5,930 nucleotides of DNA from Lachnospiraceae bacterium. GTDB taxonomy: Bacteria > Bacillota > Clostridia > Lachnospirales > Lachnospiraceae. Of the stretch, positions 1 to 5,930 are shown piece after piece. The stretch's first letter is position 1, and each line of letters begins with the position of its first letter. Made by a program: the position numbers and the translations under genes. Where the stretch lies: contig JAILPU010000009.1 of the NCBI GenBank assembly GCA_024699395.1, positions 1 through 5,930 on the forward strand, written 5' to 3'. Below the pieces are notes generated by a model. The model did no database searches, was not told the DNA's origin, and saw only the letters and a list, made by a program, of their open reading frames with translations.

Positions 1-26
1 TACCCAAGGCATGGTCTGTGATGTGA
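1..26 (+). CDS. C-terminal tail of a probable dGTPase-like (dgt) triphosphohydrolase, partial
   Basis: Only the last seven complete codons are present. They read PKAWSVM and end at a TGA at 24-26, in frame 3 of the window; the two bases before them would complete an Ile, Val or Leu codon. A closing (I/V)PK-x-W motif is what I recall for the C-terminus of clostridial deoxyguanosinetriphosphate triphosphohydrolases, and a dgt gene commonly lies just upstream of dnaG in clostridia. Such enzymes are HD-domain hydrolases that remove triphosphate from dNTPs. The catalytic part lies outside the window, so the call rests on a very short tail plus gene order. A second open frame, ending at a TAG at 53-55, is the main alternative, but its residues match nothing I recognise. 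Confidence 0.5.
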
Positions 27-58
27 CAAAGCGCTTGGTGAAGGGAACCGGATAGTAA

Positions 59-1822
59 ATGTATTTTCCTGAAAATCTCGTGGAAGAGGTCAGACAAAAA
101 AGCGATATAGTGGATGTTGTGGGTTCCTACGTAAGCCTAAAGAAAAAGGGAGCCCAGTTCTGGGGGCTTTGTCCTTTTCACAGTGAGAAGTCTCCTTCTT
201 TTACCGTTAATCAGTCAATGCAGACCTTTCATTGTTTCGGATGCGGAGAAGGCGGAGATGCTTTCGCCTTTTTAATGAAGTATGAAAATTATTCATTTCA
301 GGAGGCAGTCAAAGAGCTGGCTTTAAAGGCGGGAGTAACAATTCCCGAAACCGTGGATTCCAAGGAGGAGGTAAGAAGACGGTCTCTTCGTGAAAAAATA
401 CTTTCCCTTAACAAAGATGCCGCTTTATATTTTGTGAATGAATTAAAGTCGGAAGGGGGAAAAAATGCCAGAGAATATTTTGAGAAAAGACAACTTTCAC
501 CTCAAACCCTTATCCATTTCGGCTTGGGATATTCGGGGTTAAGCGGAAAAGGGATAATAGAGTATCTTCGTAAAAAAGGATATTCCGATGAGGTTATACG
601 TAACTCCGGACTATCGGGATACAATGAAAAAAGCGGTACTTACAGCTTTTTCTGGAATCGTGTCATGTTTCCTATAATGGATATGAATAACAGGGTCATA
701 GGTTTCGGAGGAAGAGTATTGGGAGACGGTGAGCCCAAGTACTTAAATTCACCGGAGACTCCCGTTTTTGATAAGCGAAAAAATCTGTACGGCCTTAATT
801 ATGCCAGGCATGCACGAAGTGGGAACATGATAATCTGCGAGGGATACATGGATGTTATCGCCATGCACCAGGCAGGTTTTACCCAGGCCGTTGCATCCTT
901 GGGAACCGCCTTTACACCCGATCAGGCGAGAATCATAGGAAGGTACACCAAGAATGTGCTTTTGGCCTATGACAGCGACGGACCCGGCATCAAGGCTGCA
1001 TTAAGAAATATAGAGATATTAAAACAGGTGGGACTGGGGTGCAGGATAATCAATATGAAACCTGCCAAGGATCCCGACGAATTTATAAAGACCTACGGAA
1101 AAGAAGCCTTTGAGGAGCGGATCAGAAACGCGGAAAACAGCTTTTTCTTTGAAGTCAGGGTTTCGGCAGATGATTACGACCTTAACGACCCGGAACAGAG
1201 AACGGCTTTTCACAATTCCATAGGCAAAAGACTTGCTTCGATGGATGAGCTTGCCAGAGAAAATTATCTTGAGCCCATTTGCAGTAAATACAATATAAAA
1301 CCCGATGCCATGAGGCGTTTTGTTATAAACAATGCCATAAACGGTGATGCGAAGCTTTCCGCTGTCGCCGCACCCAAAAAGGATTATAAGAAAAATACGG
1401 ATGACAAAACCCTTGCGACCCAGGAACTTATGCTTTCCTGGATAGGCACCGAGCCGGGAATTTATGCTGCAATTGAAAAATATATCTCAATTGATGATTT
1501 TACCGATGAATTATATAAAAAAATAGCCGATAAATTATTCACAGGCTTTAAAACCCCGGGTTTTGTTCCTTCATCCATATTGTCTTATTTTGAGGATGAA
1601 AACGAGCAGAAGCTGGTGGGTCGGCTCTTTGCCCGCTCATTGCCCCAAATGAGCACAAAGGAAGAAAAAAACAAGGCGTTGAAAGACCTCCTTATAAAGC
1701 TTAAAACAGAAAACTATCTTCGCTTAAACGCTCAGTCGGGTAATGATATAAATGCCCTTACCAAAGCCATAGAGGGCAAAAAAGAATTACAAAAACTTTC
1801 AGGAATAAATTTGAATATTTAA
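59..1822 (+). CDS. dnaG: DNA primase DnaG
   Basis: DnaG makes the short RNA primers for lagging-strand DNA synthesis at the replication fork and is recruited there by the replicative helicase. The 587-residue length fits the family (roughly 580-605). The N-terminal CHC2 zinc-ribbon is complete, with Cys38, His41, Cys59 and Cys62. The Toprim_N region contains the conserved RVMFPIMD at 201-208 and the GFGGR and FDKRKNLYGL stretches that follow. The Toprim catalytic core shows EGYMD at 261-265 (acid Glu261) and DSD at 305-307, the metal-binding acids. A polar Lys-rich linker at about 432-451 leads into a divergent C-terminal helicase-binding domain. The ATG at 59 gives the typical N-terminus (MYFPENLVEEVRQ). 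Its ribosome site is weak or distant: AAGGG at 41-45, 13 nt upstream. The gene sits between dgt and rpoD, the classical arrangement. No frameshift or missing key residue is seen. Confidence 0.97.
   Translation: MYFPENLVEEVRQKSDIVDVVGSYVSLKKKGAQFWGLCPFHSEKSPSFTVNQSMQTFHCFGCGEGGDAFAFLMKYENYSFQEAVKELALKAGVTIPETVDSKEEVRRRSLREKILSLNKDAALYFVNELKSEGGKNAREYFEKRQLSPQTLIHFGLGYSGLSGKGIIEYLRKKGYSDEVIRNSGLSGYNEKSGTYSFFWNRVMFPIMDMNNRVIGFGGRVLGDGEPKYLNSPETPVFDKRKNLYGLNYARHARSGNMIICEGYMDVIAMHQAGFTQAVASLGTAFTPDQARIIGRYTKNVLLAYDSDGPGIKAALRNIEILKQVGLGCRIINMKPAKDPDEFIKTYGKEAFEERIRNAENSFFFEVRVSADDYDLNDPEQRTAFHNSIGKRLASMDELARENYLEPICSKYNIKPDAMRRFVINNAINGDAKLSAVAAPKKDYKKNTDDKTLATQELMLSWIGTEPGIYAAIEKYISIDDFTDELYKKIADKLFTGFKTPGFVPSSILSYFEDENEQKLVGRLFARSLPQMSTKEEKNKALKDLLIKLKTENYLRLNAQSGNDINALTKAIEGKKELQKLSGINLNI
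1635..1654 (+). repeat. Perfect 7-bp inverted repeat in the 3' part of dnaG
   Basis: GCTCATT (1635-1641) and AATGAGC (1648-1654) are reverse complements around a 6-base loop (GCCCCA). It lies about 190 bases before the rpoD start. An A-rich stretch follows rather than T, so it is not a terminator; an mRNA structure or a chance repeat are both possible. Confidence 0.4.
1724..1752 (+). promoter_or_regulatory. Candidate internal sigma-A promoter for rpoD inside dnaG
   Basis: An extended -10 element, TGATATAAA (TG at 1744-1745, hexamer TATAAA at 1747-1752), matches the TGnTATAAT consensus at all but one position. A weak -35 (TTAAAC, 1724-1729) lies 17 bases upstream of the hexamer. Transcription would start near 1759 and give a leader of roughly 85 nt before the rpoD ATG. 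Internal rpoD promoters inside dnaG are known in E. coli and B. subtilis, which makes the location plausible. The region is AT-rich coding sequence, so a chance match is quite possible. Confidence 0.25.
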
Positions 1823-1834
1823 ATAAAGAGAAAT

Positions 1835-1840
1835 GAGGAG
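1835..1840 (+). promoter_or_regulatory. Ribosome binding site that sets the rpoD start
   Basis: GAGGAG lies four bases before the ATG at 1845. An in-frame ATG at 1833-1835 overlaps this site and has no Shine-Dalgarno sequence of its own at a suitable distance. The next in-frame ATG, at 1857, is 16 bases from the site, which is too far. The site therefore favours 1845 as the start. Confidence 0.75.
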
Positions 1841-1844
1841 CACT

Positions 1845-2957
1845 ATGGACGAAACAATGCAGGCCAGATTTGACGAGAGAGTAAAGGAACTTTTAGCTCT
1901 CGCCAAGAAAAAACAGAACATTCTTGAGTATCAGGAGATCAACGACTTTTTCGGTGAATTCTCCATGGAGGAGGATCAGTTCGACAAGATCATGGATACT
2001 CTTGAATCCAACAACATCGATGTTCTTCGCATAAGCGAGGAGGACGAGGTGGATGATGAGGAACTTGTATTCACCGATGAGGACGATGTGGACGTTGAGA
2101 ACATCGATCTTTCCGTTCCCGAGGGTATCAGCATAGAGGATCCCGTAAGAATGTACTTAAAGGAGATAGGAAAGGTTCCCCTTCTTTCCGCAGAGGAAGA
2201 AATTGATCTGGCCAAGCGCCTTGAGGACGGAGATGAGGATGCCAAGAAGCGTCTTGCAGAGGCTAACCTTCGTCTTGTTGTAAGTATAGCAAAGAGATAT
2301 GTGGGAAGAGGAATGCTTTTCCTCGACCTTATCCAGCAAGGGAATCTCGGTCTTATAAAAGCAGTTGAAAAATTCGATTACAGAAAAGGCTTTAAGTTCT
2401 CCACCTATGCCACATGGTGGATACGTCAGGCCATTACCCGTGCCATTGCGGATCAGGCAAGAACCATCAGAATTCCCGTTCATATGGTTGAGACCATCAA
2501 TAAGCTTATCCGTGTAAGCAGACAGCTTCTTCAGGAACTGGGAAGAGAGCCCTCTCCCGAGGAGATTGCTGAGGAGATGGGCATGCCTGTGGACAGAGTA
2601 AGAGAAATCTTAAAGATTTCACAGGAGCCTGTGAGCCTTGAGACACCCATAGGTGAGGAGGAGGACAGCCATCTTGGAGACTTCATCCAGGATGACAATG
2701 TGCCCGTACCCGCAGAGGCTGCCGCATTCACTCTTTTAAAAGAGCAGCTTGACGAGGTTCTGGATACCCTTACCGACAGAGAGCAGAAGGTCTTAAGACT
2801 TCGTTTCGGCCTTGATGACGGAAGAGCAAGGACTCTTGAGGAAGTGGGAAGAGAATTCAATGTCACCAGAGAGCGTATCCGTCAGATCGAAGCAAAGGCA
2901 CTGAGAAAGTTAAGACATCCCTCAAGAAGTAAGAAGTTAAAGGATTATCTCGACTGA
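1845..2957 (+). CDS. rpoD: RNA polymerase primary sigma factor RpoD/SigA
   Basis: This is the housekeeping sigma factor, which directs RNA polymerase to -35/-10 promoters. From the ATG at 1845 it is 370 residues, nearly the length of B. subtilis SigA (371), and it has no large non-conserved insertion. An N-terminal region 1.1-like domain (about 1-60) is followed by a strongly acidic linker (about 65-85). Region 1.2 is at about 98-131 ([17 protein letters not shown]). Regions 2.1-2.4 span about 140-214, with the -10 recognition and melting segment [16 protein letters not shown] at 185-200. Region 3 covers about 218-295. Region 4 is at about 303-370, with the -35 helix-turn-helix near 329-356, including [20 protein letters not shown]. 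Isoleucine is written as ATC more often than in dnaG, suggesting higher expression. The stop overlaps the trmK start by one base, so the two genes are probably translationally coupled. An earlier ATG at 1833 would add MRST and is less likely. Confidence 0.98.
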   Translation: MDETMQARFDERVKELLALAKKKQNILEYQEINDFFGEFSMEEDQFDKIMDTLESNNIDVLRISEEDEVDDEELVFTDEDDVDVENIDLSVPEGISIEDPVRMYLKEIGKVPLLSAEEEIDLAKRLEDGDEDAKKRLAEANLRLVVSIAKRYVGRGMLFLDLIQQGNLGLIKAVEKFDYRKGFKFSTYATWWIRQAITRAIADQARTIRIPVHMVETINKLIRVSRQLLQELGREPSPEEIAEEMGMPVDRVREILKISQEPVSLETPIGEEEDSHLGDFIQDDNVPVPAEAAAFTLLKEQLDEVLDTLTDREQKVLRLRFGLDDGRARTLEEVGREFNVTRERIRQIEAKALRKLRHPSRSKKLKDYLD

Positions 2958-3664
2958 TGAGTGATTATGTCAATATACCCATATCAGACAGGATAAAGAC
3001 CCTGACTTTAATGGTTACCAAGGGAAACTCGGTGTGTGACGTGGGATGCGATCACGGCTTTACCTCCATTTATCTTGTTAAAAATAATATTTCCCCCTTT
3101 GCCATTGCAAGCGATGTAAGGCCGGGACCTTTGTCTGCGGCGGCGCAGAACATCGAAAGGTACGGTTTGCGGGATAAAATACAAACTCTTTTGTCCGACG
3201 GGCTTAAAGGGATAGATAAGCCTCTTGATACCCTTATAATCGCAGGGATGGGAGGACCTCTTATGGAGAAGATTCTTTCCTTTGAACCCGAGAAGTCAAA
3301 GGGCTTTAAGGAACTTATCCTTCAGCCCCAGTCCGATATCACGGGATTCAGAAGATTTCTTATAAGCGCAGGTTACAGTTTTATAGATGAGAAAGCTGTA
3401 TTTGAGGACGGAAAATATTATTTTGCAATGAAAGTGGTACCCGAAGAATTTAAGGGTGAATATTCCGAAGCCCAATATGAATTCGGCCCTGTTTTACTTA
3501 AGAATAAAGACGGGGTGCTTAAGGATTACATAGGAAAACGGATAAAGACGGTTTCGGCAATAGAAGAAAACATTTCCTCGAAGGGAAACACCGTTTCCCG
3601 GGAAAGGTTTGAAGAAATACAAAAAGAGAAGGCATTTTTATTAAAAACGCTGGTGGAGCTTTAA
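2957..3664 (+). CDS. trmK: tRNA (adenine(22)-N1)-methyltransferase TrmK
   Basis: TrmK uses S-adenosylmethionine to methylate N1 of adenine 22 in the D-arm of bacterial tRNAs, acting in the cytoplasm. The 235-residue length is usual for the family. The N-terminus has SDRIKTLTLMV (10-20), followed by the SAM-binding motif I, CDVGCDHG (27-34). The motif II acid is Asp53 in SDVRPGPL, and the family-specific IAGMGG lies at 95-100, at the end of the strand that carries the catalytic motif in class I methyltransferases. The C-terminal part (about 185-235) is charged and probably helical, as expected for the coiled-coil domain of TrmK. The start ATG shares one base with the rpoD stop (TGATG at 2955-2959). 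The nearest purine-rich site, AAAGGA (2939-2944), is 12 bases away, so initiation probably depends on ribosomes finishing rpoD. In B. subtilis trmK also lies downstream of sigA. Confidence 0.93.
   Translation: MSDYVNIPISDRIKTLTLMVTKGNSVCDVGCDHGFTSIYLVKNNISPFAIASDVRPGPLSAAAQNIERYGLRDKIQTLLSDGLKGIDKPLDTLIIAGMGGPLMEKILSFEPEKSKGFKELILQPQSDITGFRRFLISAGYSFIDEKAVFEDGKYYFAMKVVPEEFKGEYSEAQYEFGPVLLKNKDGVLKDYIGKRIKTVSAIEENISSKGNTVSRERFEEIQKEKAFLLKTLVEL
3573..3605 (+). repeat. Alternating complementary arms near the end of trmK
   Basis: The stretch holds TTTCC (3573-3577), GGGAAA (3583-3588), TTTCCC (3594-3599) and GGGAAA (3600-3605). The best hairpin is GGGAAAC (3583-3589) with GTTTCCC (3593-3599) over a 3-base loop. 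The first two arms can instead pair with each other, and the last two form a 12-base palindrome, so the pairings exclude one another. It lies about 60 bases before the trmK stop. No T-run follows. Confidence 0.45.
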
Positions 3665-3677
3665 TAACCGGCAGAAA

Positions 3678-3683
3678 AGAGGT
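3678..3683 (+). promoter_or_regulatory. Ribosome binding site of the nucleoside kinase gene
   Basis: AGAGGT lies four bases before the ATG at 3688, in the 23-base gap after trmK. The spacing matches that of the rpoD site. No promoter-like pair is evident in this gap, so the kinase is probably co-transcribed with trmK. Confidence 0.65.
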
Positions 3684-3687
3684 CAGC

Positions 3688-5343
3688 ATGTACAATTTGA
3701 CTGTAGGTAATGAAGTGTTTCAGTATCCTGAGGGTGCAACTTTTGAACAGGTTGCCAATGATTTTCAGGATAAATACGACGGACTTATTGCACTGGCATG
3801 TGTGGACGGAAAAATCACGGAGCTTTTTAAAAGGGTTACAAGAGACTGTAACGTGGGCTTTTTTACGCTGAAGGATGTTATCGGAAACAAAACCTATAAC
3901 AGAAGCGCCACAATGCTTCTTTTAAAGGCTGTTTTTGATATTTTCGGTAATGATTCGGCGCAGAATTCAAGAGTGGAATTCGCAGTGGCCAACGGCCTTT
4001 ATATCAACTCTCAGGGCCGTTATGAGTCAAACAAAGAAAATGCGGACAAAATAAAGAAAAGAATGTATGAGCTTGTTGAAAAGAAAATGCCCTATTTCAA
4101 GAAGTCCTATCCTATTTCCGAGGCGAGGAAACTTTTTGAAGAGATGGGAATGAAGGACAAGATCAATCTTTTCAGATACAGAAGAAGTTCATCCGTCAAT
4201 GTCTATGAGATGGATGGATATTACGATTATTATTACGGATATATGCTTCCCAATGCCGGATATGTGAAGTGGTTCGATGTATGTGATTATGAGGACGGAT
4301 TTATGCTTATCCTTCCCGAGAAAAAAGAACCCACAAAGGTATATCCTTTAAAGGAGCAGAAGAAACTGTTCACAACGCTTAAAGAGAGCGAGGACTGGGG
4401 CAGCAAGGTGGGCATTGCCACCATCGGAAATCTCAACGATTCCATATGCGCCGGAAGGATGAACGATCTTATTTTGGTTCAGGAAGCTCTTCAGGAGAGA
4501 AGAATAGGTGAGATTGCAAAGCAGATTGTGGAGAGAGGAAATGTGAAGTTCGTTATGATAGCGGGACCTTCCTCATCGGGTAAGACCAGCTTCTCCCACA
4601 GACTTTCCATTCAGCTTCAGACCATGGGAAAGACTCCGCATCCCATAGCGCTGGATGATTATTTCGTAAACAGGGAAAACACGCCCCGGGATGAAAACGG
4701 CAATTACAATTTTGAATGTATAGAAGCTATTGATGTGGAACTTTTCAATTCCGACATGACCAGACTTTTGTCAGGGGAGAAGGTTGAGCTTCCTTCCTTT
4801 AATTTCAAAACGGGAAGAAGGGAGTACAAAGGTCACTTTAAACAGCTGGGAAAGGACGACATACTTGTTATCGAGGGTATTCACGGACTCAATGAGAAAA
4901 TGTCAGCCTCCCTTCCCAATGAGAGTAAGTTTAAGATCTATATAAGTGCCCTTACCAATATCAATATCGATGAGCACAACAGAATTCCCACCACTGACGG
5001 AAGACTTTTAAGACGAATGGTAAGAGATGCCAGAACAAGAGGCGCCGATGCCAAGAAGACCATCGGAATGTGGGCGTCTGTCAGAAGAGGTGAAGAGGAG
5101 AATATCTTTCCCTTCCAGGAGGAAGCGGACGCAATGTTTAATTCGGTGCTCCTCTATGAGCTTGCAGCGTTAAAGACTTTCGCCGAGCCTTTGCTGTTCC
5201 AGATAGGCAAGGACGAACCGGAATATTATGAGGCCAAGAGGCTTTTGAAATTCCTTGAATATTTCCTTAATATCCCCTGCGATATGTTGCCCAATAATTC
5301 CATTTGCAGGGAATTTGTAGGGGGAAGCTGTTTTAATGTTTAA
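3688..5343 (+). CDS. Nucleoside (uridine-like) kinase with N-terminal TGS/ThrRS-like domains
   Basis: This 551-residue protein has three parts. Residues 1-60 resemble a TGS domain. Residues about 62-200 resemble the second additional (editing-type) domain of threonyl-tRNA synthetase: NRSATMLLLKAV at 71-82 aligns with the RHS-x-AH-LLA-AV motif, and VEFAVANGLY at 96-105 with the stretch ending in ENGFYYD. Residues about 285-480 form a phosphoribulokinase/uridine kinase domain: Walker A GPSSSGKTS at 293-301, LDDYF at 322-326, the strand VIEGIHGL at 394-401, and an Arg-rich segment at 437-452 (DGRLLRRMVRDARTRG). It probably transfers phosphate from ATP or GTP to a nucleoside such as uridine, but the substrate cannot be read from sequence. 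Both histidines of the ThrRS HxxxH metal motif are replaced (Arg72, Met76), so tRNA editing is unlikely. The closing REFVGGSCF (541-549) is, from memory, family-typical. Proteins of this architecture occur widely in clostridia and in Thermotoga. Its stop lies inside the start of the next gene. Confidence 0.88.
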   Translation: MYNLTVGNEVFQYPEGATFEQVANDFQDKYDGLIALACVDGKITELFKRVTRDCNVGFFTLKDVIGNKTYNRSATMLLLKAVFDIFGNDSAQNSRVEFAVANGLYINSQGRYESNKENADKIKKRMYELVEKKMPYFKKSYPISEARKLFEEMGMKDKINLFRYRRSSSVNVYEMDGYYDYYYGYMLPNAGYVKWFDVCDYEDGFMLILPEKKEPTKVYPLKEQKKLFTTLKESEDWGSKVGIATIGNLNDSICAGRMNDLILVQEALQERRIGEIAKQIVERGNVKFVMIAGPSSSGKTSFSHRLSIQLQTMGKTPHPIALDDYFVNRENTPRDENGNYNFECIEAIDVELFNSDMTRLLSGEKVELPSFNFKTGRREYKGHFKQLGKDDILVIEGIHGLNEKMSASLPNESKFKIYISALTNINIDEHNRIPTTDGRLLRRMVRDARTRGADAKKTIGMWASVRRGEEENIFPFQEEADAMFNSVLLYELAALKTFAEPLLFQIGKDEPEYYEAKRLLKFLEYFLNIPCDMLPNNSICREFVGGSCFNV

Positions 5344-5930
5344 TGATTTGGACAAAAGAGAGATACTTGAGCGAGCGGCTGCGTATGTAGTCGCCGCTTT
5401 TTGTACTCTTATTTTTTTAGGGCTGTTGTTTTATTGCCTGAAAAGCACTTACATGATTGCACCTAACGAAATACCTGTTGAGACAAAAGATTCGATTTTG
5501 AGGAATCTTTTTATTTTGCTTGGTGTTTTACTTGTGACAGGGTTTGCGGGAGTTTTGGATAATAAGCTTTCCGTAAAGGCAGTTAAGTTTATTAAGATTG
5601 CTTTTGGGGCAGTGATTACGGCGGCGGTTCTTTGGATGTGTCTTTGGTGGGTATTTGCCGCCGACAGGATACCCGACGGGGATCAGGCCTTTGTGTACGG
5701 AGCTTCCTCATATTTTCTTGAAGGAAATTATGCTTTCCTTCAAAAAGGGGGATATCTTCACATGTATCCCACACAAAAGTGTCTTGTGTTCTTTATAGAA
5801 CTTTTGTTTAAAATGGTGGGGGCGTTAAATTACAGAGCCTGCCAGGTGATAAACTCTGTTATGATAGCGGGGACGGTGCCCGGCATTTTACTTATTGCCC
5901 ACAGGTTAAGTAAAAAAATGGGGACATTTA
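5336..5930 (+). CDS. Multi-pass membrane protein, possibly a GT-C/PMT_2-type glycosyltransferase, partial (3' end outside the window)
   Basis: The frame stays open from the ATG at 5336 to the window edge (198 codons). AGGGGG at 5319-5324, 11 bases upstream, can serve as ribosome site, and the start overlaps the kinase stop by eight bases (ATGTTTAA). A short charged N-terminus (MFNDLDKREILER) precedes probable membrane segments at about 14-35, 57-74 and 86-108, then a hydrophilic stretch, then segments near 149-164 and 172-189. The stretch after the third helix has Asp114 and Asp116, then an AxxYFLEGNY-like run, then GGYLHMYPTQK (138-148) leading into the next helix. From memory, acidic residues in the first outer loop followed by a YP-x-Q segment are typical of Firmicute GT39/ArnT-like transferases, which use polyprenyl-phosphate sugars outside the membrane. 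That family call is tentative; an uncharacterised polytopic membrane protein is the fallback. The reading frame contains two strong inverted repeats (5374-5398 and 5718-5743). Confidence 0.72.
   Translation, partial: MFNDLDKREILERAAAYVVAAFCTLIFLGLLFYCLKSTYMIAPNEIPVETKDSILRNLFILLGVLLVTGFAGVLDNKLSVKAVKFIKIAFGAVITAAVLWMCLWWVFAADRIPDGDQAFVYGASSYFLEGNYAFLQKGGYLHMYPTQKCLVFFIELLFKMVGALNYRACQVINSVMIAGTVPGILLIAHRLSKKMGTF
5374..5402 (+). terminator. Candidate intrinsic terminator overlapping the start of the membrane protein gene
   Basis: AGCGGC (5374-5379) can pair with GCCGCT (5393-5398) around a 13-base loop, and the stem is followed directly by a T-run (TTTTT, 5398-5402) and then more T-rich sequence. 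It lies 30 bases after the kinase stop, where an operon-end terminator would be expected. It also lies within codons 13-23 of the membrane protein gene, so termination would have to be partial or regulated. The loop is longer than usual, and the Ala-rich and Phe-rich coding content could produce the pattern by chance. Confidence 0.35.
5718..5743 (+). repeat. Perfect 10-bp inverted repeat with 6-base loop
   Basis: TTGAAGGAAA (5718-5727) and TTTCCTTCAA (5734-5743) are exact reverse complements separated by TTATGC. The repeat lies in codons for the hydrophilic stretch of the membrane protein (YFLEGNYAFLQK). No T-run follows on either strand, so it is not a standard intrinsic terminator. A function is not evident. 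Confidence 0.55.

Noticed and set aside
29..36. 8-base palindrome AAGCGCTT between dgt and dnaG
   Set aside because: Too short to support an operator call, with no second copy nearby.
2..55. Alternative open frame before dnaG ending in TAG at 53-55
   Set aside because: Its residues resemble nothing I know at this position, whereas the frame ending at 26 gives a dGTPase-like tail.
1019..1213. Antisense open frame inside dnaG
   Set aside because: Short, with no recognisable features, and fully inside the conserved primase gene.
1833..1844. Upstream in-frame ATG for rpoD (adds MRST)
   Set aside because: It overlaps the GAGGAG ribosome site and has no site of its own; sigma-A proteins do not need these residues.
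1976..2866. Three long antisense open frames opposite rpoD (1976-2245, 2157-2483, 2531-2866)
   Set aside because: They are low-complexity, Ser-rich or unrecognisable and lie opposite a highly conserved gene. Glu- and Asp-rich coding produces long open antisense frames.
3991..4021. Inverted repeat AACGGCC/GGCCGTT in the kinase gene
   Set aside because: A 17-base loop, a conserved coding region and no T-run; most likely incidental.
5170..5355. Antisense open frame opposite the end of the kinase gene
   Set aside because: No recognisable protein features; it covers the conserved kinase C-terminus and would run against the operon.

Overview
The window looks like a housekeeping operon from a low-to-moderate GC Firmicute, most likely a clostridial member of the Lachnospiraceae type. 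Three things point there: a short sigma-A of about 370 residues that lacks the long insertion of proteobacterial sigma-70; a clostridial-type TGS/ThrRS-like nucleoside kinase; and codon use rich in CTT (Leu) and AGA (Arg). This assignment comes from gene content and protein similarity recalled from knowledge, not from a search.

All genes read on the + strand and are packed tightly. Bases 1-26 hold what looks like the last seven codons of a dGTPase-type (dgt) gene. Then come dnaG (primase, 59-1822), rpoD/sigA (primary sigma factor, 1845-2957), trmK (tRNA m1A22 methyltransferase, 2957-3664), a 551-residue nucleoside kinase with a ThrRS-like N-terminal half (3688-5343), and the first 198 codons of a multi-pass membrane protein (from 5336, running off the window). 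The last protein resembles the N-terminus of GT-C/PMT_2-type glycosyltransferases. Junctions are 32 nt (dgt-dnaG), 22 nt (dnaG-rpoD), a 1-nt TGATG overlap (rpoD-trmK), 23 nt (trmK-kinase) and an 8-nt overlap (kinase-membrane protein). No gap without a gene exceeds about 35 bases.

Functionally this is the Gram-positive version of the macromolecular synthesis operon. It joins replication priming (DnaG), transcription initiation (RpoD) and a translation-linked tRNA modification (TrmK), with dNTP hydrolysis upstream and probable nucleoside salvage downstream. The surface-glycan-like membrane gene at the end is the odd partner. A terminator-like hairpin inside its first codons suggests that the housekeeping unit may end there, with partial read-through.

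I found no CRISPR array, mobile element, tRNA or rRNA, and no wholly new multi-gene system. The points most worth a second look are the terminator-like hairpin inside the start of the membrane gene, the kinase fusion with a degenerate HxxxH motif, candidate internal promoters for rpoD inside dnaG, and several perfect inverted repeats inside coding sequence.
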